Of a stretch of 64,000 bases of DNA, positions 55,268 to 64,000 are shown piece after piece; position 1 is the stretch's first letter; each line of letters begins with the position of its first letter. The translations under genes and the position numbers were made by a program. The DNA comes from Linnemannia schmuckeri (taxonomy: Eukaryota > Mortierellomycota > Mortierellomycetes > Mortierellales > Mortierellaceae): positions 1,240,001-1,304,000 of the forward strand of contig JANATG010000010.1 of assembly GCA_029449235.1 (NCBI GenBank), in the 5' to 3' direction. The notes beneath the pieces were generated by a model. That model was not told where the DNA came from. It was given only the letters and a program-made list of their open reading frames with translations, and did no database searches.

Positions 55268-57284
55268 ATGCCCTCCAAGCAGAAAGCAAGTGACCCAGTG
55301 ACCCACCTGATCGGCGGAGCAGTCTCGGGTCTCTGTGCATGCGTCTTTGTCCAGCCCCTCGACCTGATCAAAACCCGCCTCCAACAGCAGCAACAAGCTC
55401 ACCTCGCCTTCATTAAGCAGGGTGGTCAGGCTGGTCTCACTATTGCTCCCCTTGAAAGGTAGCTTTTATTTATTTTATTTGGTTTATACACGTGTAGCAG
55501 AGCTATGTTAAAGTTTTATATTTCCGACAGACACTAATTCTCGCTATGGTGCTGTTTCTGACGTCGTTTCCCGTTCTTTTCTTTTTATTACAACCTGCGT
55601 CGACCTGTAGTACGATCTGGAAGACGGTGTTTGGGATCATCAAGGAGGGTTCAGTCCTTAGTCTCTGGCGCGGAACTGCTCCCACCATCGTCAGGTACGG
55701 GCGTTTTCTTCTGACTGATCAATTGATCAAATAATCATTGTTCGTTTCTCATACTTCTCGGAAATATGGAACCCGGCGAGTGTTATGTGGAGAAAAGGTG
55801 TATGATGGGTACATGCAACAAAGTAACAAAGGCCAGAGTCCATTGAAAGAGAAGGAAGAAAGTCTTCCTTATTTGTCCGAAGAAGAACGACAATACAACT
55901 TGTCCTCCTTCATCCGGGATCCTTTCCTAGAAAATCACACAGAAATTCTCTTTACTCCACGCAGTCATGCATCACAGTTGGAAACCTTGTTCACCCTGAC
56001 GCAAGGACGCACACACACGGACTTTTGATCTGATCGAAAACAGTAATAATTACTGACTTATGTTTCTCTCCTAATCGAATCGGTTGTAGAAATGTCCCGG
56101 GAGCCGCCATGTATTTTACAGTTTTGAATGAGGCGAGAACACTTCTCGCCCGACGCAAGATCAACAATGGTTCCGAGAGGGCAGATGCAAACAACGCTTC
56201 AGGCAGCGCATTGCCTAAACTCAGCAACACCGAGAACTTGGTTGCCGGAGGTGCATCCCGAGCAGCCATTGGCTTTGTTATGATGCCCGCCACTGTCATC
56301 AAAGTGCGATACGAGGTATGTCTGTAAAAAGTGAGGACGTGCCGGAGGGAGAAAATGATGCTTTCTTGTTTGCTGCGCATGATCTGCGCATTCCGCATAT
56401 TCGGGAAAATCTAATAGAATATTTGTTGTCAATTCTTTTAGAGTAACCTTTACAACTACAAGACCATGTCGGGAGCATTCACATCGATCTTCAGAACCGA
56501 AGGCATTCGGGGTATGCATGATGCCATTGATCGCTTGTCGAATAACAACTCTGCTCTATGACCGTGGGAAACTTGAAAACTAACTTTTGATGTGTGTTGC
56601 TGTCATTGCCAATTGTAGGTCTGTGGGCAGGATTTGGAGCGACAGCCATGAGAGATGCGCCATTGGCAGGTCTCTATGTCCTCTTCTACGAGCAGGCCAA
56701 GACCCATCTCGGAAGTAAGTCTTCTGGAGGCCGTGATACAGGATCTATTGGTTTATGTGATATACATGTATGTTATCTTCTGAATGCGAAATAATTAACA
56801 ATTTTATCATTCTGCGTCATATAGATCTGCGGGCGACGTCTTCACACTTTGACGTGAGCACTCCAACGATCCACATGGTGGCAGGTGTCACCGCCGGATT
56901 CTTCTCGACGACATTAACCCACCCCTTTGATATGCTCAAGACAAGGATGCAGCTCAAGCCAGCCGAGTACAAGAATGTCCTCCAAGCCGCGCGCAAAGTT
57001 CTCATGGTAAAAAGGCCTTACCATTTCGAAATAGGAATATATTGGTGTTGTGCTCTTTTACACAAATTTGTTTAAATGGAATACTAATGCATCTTCATTT
57101 CTGGACGTGAACTTTGTTTTTTTTTTTTTTTTGACAAAAATAATAGGAGGAGGGCGCAATTGGTTTCTTGGACGGGATTCTTGTCAGAACAGTGCGCAAG
57201 TCGATTCATTCTGCAATCTCGTGGACAGTCTATGAAGAAGTCGTCCGGTGGCACGTCTCTCGCAAAGCAGACCATCTCGTTTAA
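55268..57284 (+). CDS. HEM25: Mitochondrial glycine carrier (HEM25 / SLC25A38)
   Basis: Imports glycine across the inner mitochondrial membrane for 5-aminolevulinate and haem synthesis. Seven exons: 55268-55458, 55611-55694, 56090-56315, 56442-56511, 56619-56714, 56825-57006 and 57148-57284 (starting at 57147 by phase; 328 aa). Three carrier repeats are present with signatures QPLDLIKTRLQ, MPATVIKVRYE and HPFDMLKTRMQ. The second, followed by SNLYNYKTMSGAF and later RDAPLAGLYVLFYEQAK, is the specific fingerprint of the SLC25A38/Hem25 branch, where the usual Px[DE]xxK motif is altered to P-x-T-V-I-K. Ends with VYEEVVRWHVSRKADHLV. All introns are GT-AG. Intron 2 is about 395 nt, the largest in the gene. 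Confidence 0.95.
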
Positions 57285-57547
57285 GTTGCATGACTTGACT
57301 TGATTTGATGCTCGTGTTTTTTCTTTGTTCGTCATCCCGTATACCTCTTGTTCTTTGTTCCTTTTCATGACCAACCACAATACACACTTTTCTCCTGCCT
57401 CGCATTGCTTCTGTAAAATAGTCATACTTATTAAACCCTTTTTAAATATTTATACATCAACAAATCCAGGCACAATCAGTGACAAGAACATGAACAAAAC
57501 GTACGAGGACAATGAGTAAAAAGAAACCAACCACTCGTTCGTATACT

Positions 57548-60500
57548 TTAATCGGTAATCTTCCCTTCGATATAGTCGTTGAAGTTAAAGTTGGCCGGAG
57601 GCACCGCAAAGGGATCCTGGAGCAGATCCGCAGCAGTCGGGCGTTGGTTGGCATCGGTGATGAAGCACCGTCCCAGGAATCTTTGGCCTTCTTCAGAAAT
57701 CGATTCTGGGATCGGTGGATGAGCACTGCTGCTTCCAATCTAGAATATGGCGAACAAAAAAAAAGGAGAGACGCATGATTTATTGCTGTTAGTCAAACGA
57801 AAGCAGTACACTCACGAATGCCCATTTTCAATAAGAATAATCAGGAAGAGAAAAGATAACTTACTGTGAAGAGAGCTTGTTGGGGTGCAAAGCCCTTCCA
57901 CGGCTGCTGTCCAGTAAACATCTCTAGGACCAGACATCCAAAACTCCAAATATCCACCTTGGCACCGTATGCCTTGGACGTCACCATCTCAGGGGCCATC
58001 CTACATGAATGAAAACAGTAAAAAAATACAGGTTAGTTACGTGTATGAGGGCAGGCTAACCTTTAAAATATAATACATAGGTCAAGTCTCTGCAACATAC
58101 CAAAAGACGGATCCTTGCAATGATCCAACATCTTCGTCGTATCCGCCTTGACTCTGAGCATTCTTTTTCGAAATACCGAAATCTGAAATCTTGCAGATTC
58201 CTTGCTCGTCCACTAGCACATTAGCCGCTTTGATATCCTACGAGTAGAATGAAAATAAAGATGAAAGACTTAGAATTAGCACATAGCAAGCCAGAATTAT
58301 ATTCACAAAATACACAAACAGTACAAGGGACTCAAGACGGCGCTTACTCGGTGGACGATTTTCTTGCTGTGGATATATTCAAGACCGAGCAAAATCTGTC
58401 GAGTAAAGCTCCGGATAACAGCCTCTGGGAAGGGTCCACTTCGCTTGAGACACGACTCAATTGAGCCTCCAGAGACATACTCCAAGAAGATGTTGGCCGT
58501 CTCCTCGTTCTGTGCAAAGCCAAGGTACTGGACAATATTCTCATGATCCAAATCCTTGAGAACCTCCATCTCTGAGAAGAGCGCCTCGACTGATGTCTTG
58601 AGTCGATCACAGTTGCGTTCCGAGAGTGTCTGCGGCAGATCGACTTGCTTGATGGCAATCATCTCACAGGTATCCAAGTTGAAGGCGTGGTACACTTTTC
58701 CGAACGATCCTCGCCCAATGAGCCCTCCTTTGAGATACTGGAAAGTCTTGATGGTTCCGCTCTGTGGGTGCTGGTAAATGCCCTGCCGGGATTGATCCAT
58801 AACCTTGCCTGACTCGACCTGGACAACTCGCTGCTGCTGCTGTTGCTGCTGCTGTACAGAAAGGTTCACCTGAGAGGCGGAGCCACCCAAAGTCGGCAGA
58901 CTCTCATGGGATTCCAAAACGTCGGATTTCTCGGTGACGGTAGGCTCCACTGGTAAGATATGGTGTTCCTGCGCAGCCTCCTTGACAAACTCTGCTATCG
59001 AAGCTCGAGTGACGACTGCCGGAGAACCAGCAATGGGCGAGAGCTCCTCATCAAACTCATGCACGCCCAGACCGACAGAGGGCGTCGTCGAGTTGTTGGT
59101 GGGCATCACCTCAGCCAAACGACTGCCCCACATCTTGGTCGACTTTCGTCGCATCACTTTGGAGCCAGAGTACTGTCGTGAGAATCGGTCCTTGGCCTCC
59201 TGAGCGACAATACGGATCGACTTTTTGTGTACGATGCTACCACGGTGGCCAGGAGCAAAGCTAGAGTGAGGCGAGACTGAATCCTGGTTCGACGACATGG
59301 TCGAGTTCGAACCCCATCCATCCGTCATCGCAGGGCTGACGCCGTGACTCTTGAGCGCACTCGATGAGCCATGATTAGAGCCTGAAGATCCGAGAATGGC
59401 CTGAGCCGGTACCATAGGCGACCCATTAAATGGAGTTGGTGGGTGCAGCTCGATAATCGGGTGATCCAAGTCATGATCCTGGAAGAACCGCCCAAAGTTC
59501 TCGAGCAAAAAGTCCAGAGGAGGACGTTCTCCCCAAAAGTTCTCTGACTCATCGTCTTCCTCGTGGTCATTCATGATATGTAGATCGGGCGTGGGTCCCC
59601 CGTCGATCGAACGAGGAGAGTTGAGGTTAGAGTGGGATGACGTGTACTTTGTCACAGGTTGATACGAGCTCCGCTTGCCACCGGCGCTCAAAGGCGAGGC
59701 GGGTAAACCACTGCTGTTGACAAAGTTGACATAGTTGGCATGACCGACCATAGGCACGTCTCCGAAGCCGGGATGGTTAGCCCGGTTCATACCGTAGTAA
59801 CTGGCAGCATTAGGGCTGCCGCTGTCGTAGCCTGTTCCCATGCGATTTTGCTGTGGGTAGCCCATCGATCCACCAGGTGAGGCTGAACGGTCGGCTGTCC
59901 TGGCATAGTGGTTGACCAGCTTCCCGTCCTGATCCGTGTTACTACCAATGACAAGAGAAAGATTGGGGTTCCTGGGCAACGTACGCTTGCCGCTGAGAGG
60001 CGATCCCTCAATGCCAGGCGAGTTGCTTCCTGGTTTCTGCATCCTGGCCAAGTTGGTATTGATAACAGGGCCAACTCGTGGCGAAGTCCGAGCACTGTTG
60101 GTGCCGACTGAGGGTCGCCGGGTGTCGTCTGCCTGGAAATGTGGATGGGCGGGATTGTCCACATATCGGTACATCTGGGGTTGATAAGATCCGTAGGGTG
60201 ATGTGTTTGCCTGATTGCTTGTGCCCTGCCCTGGATGACGACCGGTGTTGTGGGGATGCTTCGAGTCCGGAAAGGGCTGGTGAGGATGAACCGAATTCCA
60301 AAGATCATCTACAGGCTGCATAAAGGCTAGATACGGGTCTGGTTGAAAGATGTGATGATTCGAGTCTGTCGTCCGTTCGCGCTGGTGATATCCTGCCATG
60401 TCCTGCTGAGGCACACCGATGGCTGATGCTCCTTGGAAAGGCAAGTTTCGGTCGTGATTGTGAATGTGGTTGTAGGACTGAGAGGGGGTTGCAGCGACAG

Positions 60501-63171
60501 CACCTCGCTTTGGATTCAAAATATCGATATCGGGTGGAAGAATAAGAGGCATGATGGGCGTGACCAAAAACTTGACCGATCCTTTGTTGTCAGCATCCAG
60601 CACTAGATCCATAAGCTGCCTCTCATTCAAAGGTGGACCTCGCGTCGATGAGTCGTCCAGTAGGGCTACGAAAGATCGAAAAAAAAGATTGTGCGCATGG
60701 ATTAGAGCTGAGCATATTTTACTGTCATCGAGAGATAAGGATTGAAGCATGTTAAGGGTCCTCATATTTGGCACTTACGACTTCCGAGCTCTGTGGTCTC
60801 AAAGATTCCGTACTTGTTCTTTTCCGCAAGAATCCTCATTCGAGAAAAGATCTTTTCCTTTAGCACAACAGCATTATCAATGCCTGTAATGTCGACATAC
60901 TTGAAGTTTTCGTTGTCCAGAGTGACTTGAATACTTTTGGTCTATAAAGAGGATATATGAGCAAAAAAAAGCGTCAGAGTATGTGAAAAACGGGCAGAAC
61001 GACAACTGCGGCCAGAAAATGAATGAACAGTAAGGATAAACACGTACTCTGGGTGGCGCCACGGGCAAGGACACGGGCTGGTTTGCAGATGCAGGTGGAG
61101 GGTACTGAATGACATCGGCACTGCTGTGGTTCCTCTTGTGGCTGGATCTGCGACCAAAGCCAAGGGTTCCGCCGACGACTTGCGCATCCGAGTAAGGTCC
61201 TCCTCCTGATTTTGAAGAGCCAGCTCTATTGTCGTAGGATGGTCGTTGCCCGTTCGGATAATGTGCGCTGCCTTGAGAATCGAGATGAGTTTGGATATGA
61301 GGAACAGGGTTGTTTCGTCGTTCGATAAGAGAGGGTCCATTCTTGGAGCTTCCTGGCGTGTCCTTGATGCCATATACTGGTTCCTGGTGACGCTGGGAGT
61401 AAGGGTGGTTTCCTCCATCGGGCGAAGGAGGAGAGATAGGAGACATGCCCCTGTTGGACTGGGGTATGTTCAAGCCATGTGCTGATGAATAGTCCCTGGA
61501 GCTTCCTCTGGGCACAATCTGAGGTGGCACATTCAGGTTGGGTCGGTAATTGATGGCAGAATAGGCGATGGATGATTGTCGTGGCGCGATGTTGGGTATC
61601 TTGTGGTTGAATTCCGTAGTTTCAATGGTGACGTGCGCTGGTAATCGACCAGGAAGAAGCCTCAGATCTGGGTCGCTCATAGGTCGCGGAGAGTTACTTG
61701 GCCGGATTTGAGGCTGCATAAACTCATAGGTTGTTATTTCCTCAAGGGGTTCTATGACGTCCAATGATGGCCGTGGGTGGTTGGAAGCGGGTTGAAGCGC
61801 CAAGGGTGTTGCTGAAGCAGATCCCGTGGATTCATCTGTAGGAGACCTGAGTAGTTTTGAAGATAGTGGCTGCTGAGGGTCCTGATCGAATGACGTGCGG
61901 ACAGTGCTGAGCTCAGAGGACAGGGGGACGACGCTTCCGCTGCTGTTGTTGACATGGTGCGCATTGACGTAGGGTGAGTGAACAGATCCTCCTGGCGACA
62001 TGACCGTGGGTCGTGATTCTGATCCAAGACGAAGAAGGACAGGTGATACTGAACCAGGCGAGGGGGTGTTCATGTTCTCTGCGCCTATTGATGACACCGA
62101 GGCTGCTGTCTTTGTGCCCTCAACTGCGTCCTTGATCTCCCGAAGCAATATCCTGCGCTGAAAGTATGAGATGTTGGGGTCCAGCTGTTTGAGGGTGGGG
62201 TTGGTCAGCCCTACAAATGTCATGCCGTAGATTTGATGCTCTGCAATTGGAAATGAAGGATGATACAATGAAATGTTAGAGTTGAATAAGATCTGGTCCC
62301 ATAGTGTCCATGCTGCCGTGCTAATCGCTTTTCCGCCGATATTAGTCCGACTGACTGATGTCGACTGATACAAAGGTAGTCATTCATTACCAACAAAGAG
62401 TGATTCCAGGTACGCAAAAGGTGGTCTTGCTCTGAGCCATTGGACAACTCTATCCATGGTCCAATCCGCAGCTGAAATGCCTTCCGTGTGTGGTGGTAGT
62501 GGTTGGTGTTGAGAGGTGAGACTCATGGTACTCACATTGGCCTATCGATAAGTGAGAGAAAGAGAGAGAATGTTAGTCCAATTAGCTATCGGGAACAAAG
62601 AAACAAGGAATAAAGGAAAGAAAAAAAGAAGGAGAGAAGGAAAGAAGGAATGGTAGAAAGAGGCAGGAGAAAACAACGTACACGTAGATTTGCTAGCGAA
62701 GCGGATCCTTCTCGGTCGGCCGTTGTTGGACTAGGCACAGAAGAAGGGGCAGAGACGGAGGCAGAAGCAGAGGATACGCCTGCCGAAGTGGTGTTCATGG
62801 ATGACGAAGAGGCAACGCCTGTTGAGGAGGTTGAGAGGTCTTTTGGGACAGGAGGATAGGGAGATGAACCTTGAACGGGGATAGGCGGCATGGCCTTGTT
62901 GAGGTTGGTTGTTGTGATGGGAGGAGGTGGGGGTGGCGGAGGTGGTGAGGCAGACTGTTGGAATTGTGTGGGAGAAGGTGGACGGACGGGCTGAAGGTGG
63001 AGCTGGGTCTGGGAAAGGGATGCTTGAGGGGGAGGGGTGTTGATGACATTGTGAAGGAGCTGCCTGGGCCGTGTGGATGGAGGGGTGAAGGAACTCTGCG
63101 GGGCGGGCGGGGTGAGCTGTGGGGCCAGAGCAGAAGGTGAGTGTTGCGGTTGCTGCAGCTGCAGCTGCTGT

Positions 63172-63203
<32 letters not shown>

Positions 63204-63410
63204 GTTGGCGACGATACTCATGACAAAGGGGTCTGAGGGGGCTCGTTTGGTAGGGCCAAGGAAGGAGAGGCGACCAGAAGAGGGCGTCGTGGCGGGGGTG
63301 ATATGAGTTGAGGAAGAGGAAGTCGTGATGGTAGTAGTGGTAGCAGTAGAAGTCGTGTTGGAAGAAGAGTCGAGGAAGGAGGAAGGGAAGTGAGCGGAGG
63401 AGCTCAACAT
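57548..63410 (-). CDS. MAP kinase kinase kinase, Bck1/Ste11 class
   Basis: Eight exons: 63410-62682, 62541-62391, 62240-61048, 60941-60779, 60665-58348, 58237-58101, 58000-57865 and 57739-57548; 5019 nt, 1672 aa. The start MLSSSAHF was chosen over upstream Met codons in a Phe/Pro-rich leader. A polyglutamine and proline-rich N-terminus is followed by a SAM-like domain at about 270-335 (WTMDRVVQWLRARPPFAYLE), an RA/ubiquitin-like segment at about 692-790 (TKSIQVTLDNENFKYVDITG), some 550 disordered residues, and a kinase at about 1387-1660: GRGSFGKV, IAIKQV lysine, HRDIKAAN, DFGISKK, GSVFWMAPE. Kinase features resemble Bck1 (cell-wall-integrity MAPK cascade) most; the SAM domain is more Ste11-like, so pathway assignment is uncertain. 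The gene is convergent with HEM25. Confidence 0.92.
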
Positions 63411-63799
63411 TGGCAGACGGTTTACAGGTGAGAGCGAGAAGAGAGTGAATGAGTGATTGCGATGATGTTGAGTGTCGATGAGAAGGAAGGAGAAGATCGA
63501 CAGGATGGGAAAATATATTATTATTAGTAGGGAAGATGATGAGAGGGGGGGGATTGTGATTGAATGGGATAAGAAGGAAGGAGAGAGGAGTGTGAAAAAA
63601 GAACAAGGAAAAAAGAAATACGGAAAAGGGGATGAAAGGAAACAAATACACATAAAATCAAGAGACGAGAGCAGAGCGGAGAAGGGACAAAAAACAAAAA
63701 AGAAAGAAAAGGGACAGTGGCGCACTTGCCTGTGCCTCTGCCTCTGCCTCTGCTCATTCTCTGGCCACTCTTACTCCCTCGTCCTGTGTTCTGTTTCTT

Positions 63800-63848
<49 letters not shown>

Positions 63849-64000
63849 CTCTCTGGTTTTTTTCTCCTTTCACCCTCTCTCTTTGCCCATAAACATAAGA
63901 ATAAAAACACACCTCCTATATCGCCGATAATTGCACTCAAGATCACACATATACATGACATATAGGCACATGCCTGACATGCCACTCGTAGCCTACTAGC
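63411..64000. promoter_or_regulatory. 5' region of the MAPKKK gene with a CT microsatellite
   Basis: Sequence upstream of ATG 63410 is strongly CT-rich in the transcript sense to about 63560. A (CT)n microsatellite of at least 20 units lies at about 63804-63842, flanked by CTTT repeats. No further gene is visible before the window end. Confidence 0.5.
63804..63842. repeat. (CT)n dinucleotide microsatellite
   Basis: About 20 uninterrupted CT units, bracketed by CTTT units on both sides. Confidence 0.9.

Overview
The window looks like nuclear DNA of an early-diverging fungus. Genes carry short GT-AG introns (about 60-150 nt), intergenic DNA is rich in A/T homopolymers and CT tracts, and there are recognisable orthologues of fungal genes (HAM1, PWP2, HEM25, an Atg22-like transporter, a Bck1-class MAPKKK). 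The many divergent F-box/LRR-like proteins with Asn/Gln/Ser/Thr-rich inserts recall Mortierella-type genomes. That placement is inference; no marker gene is present. No bacterial, viral, rRNA, tRNA or CRISPR feature was seen.

Layout. 1-1717 (-): 5' part of an unknown Ser-rich protein with three small leading exons. 2660-6000 (-): protein-like fragments joined by some good introns but broken by frame changes, probably a decayed or unresolved gene. 7026-9125 (-): SR/RRM protein, divergent from 9665-10983 (+) inosine triphosphate pyrophosphatase. 10984-14207: long gene-poor stretch. 14208-16005 (+): secreted M14 carboxypeptidase. 16576-26589: four F-box-like genes forming two related pairs (A-, B+, A'+, B'+). 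26834-28437 (-): AAAP amino-acid transporter. 28438-31949: intergenic DNA with a broken small Cys-rich protein gene and a compact inverted-repeat element. 31950-33434 (+): another F-box/LRR gene, convergent with 33598-37009 (-), a large F-box/WD40 protein. 37834-38118 (+): small secreted Cys-rich protein. 39922-41869 (+): Atg22-like transporter. 42067-49241 (-): tandem pair of GH89 alpha-N-acetylglucosaminidases. 51379-54607 (-): PWP2, divergent from 55268-57284 (+) HEM25. 57548-63410 (-): Bck1-class MAPKKK.

Housekeeping genes (HAM1, PWP2, HEM25, MAPKKK) are interspersed with expanding or fast-evolving families (F-box, GH89, small secreted proteins). The genes do not form an obvious pathway. 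Possible themes are vacuolar/extracellular turnover (carboxypeptidase, GH89, Atg22-like and AAAP transporters) and ubiquitin-ligase adaptor diversification. Exon models were built by eye; for each complete multi-exon gene the exon lengths sum to a multiple of three and end at a stop codon.
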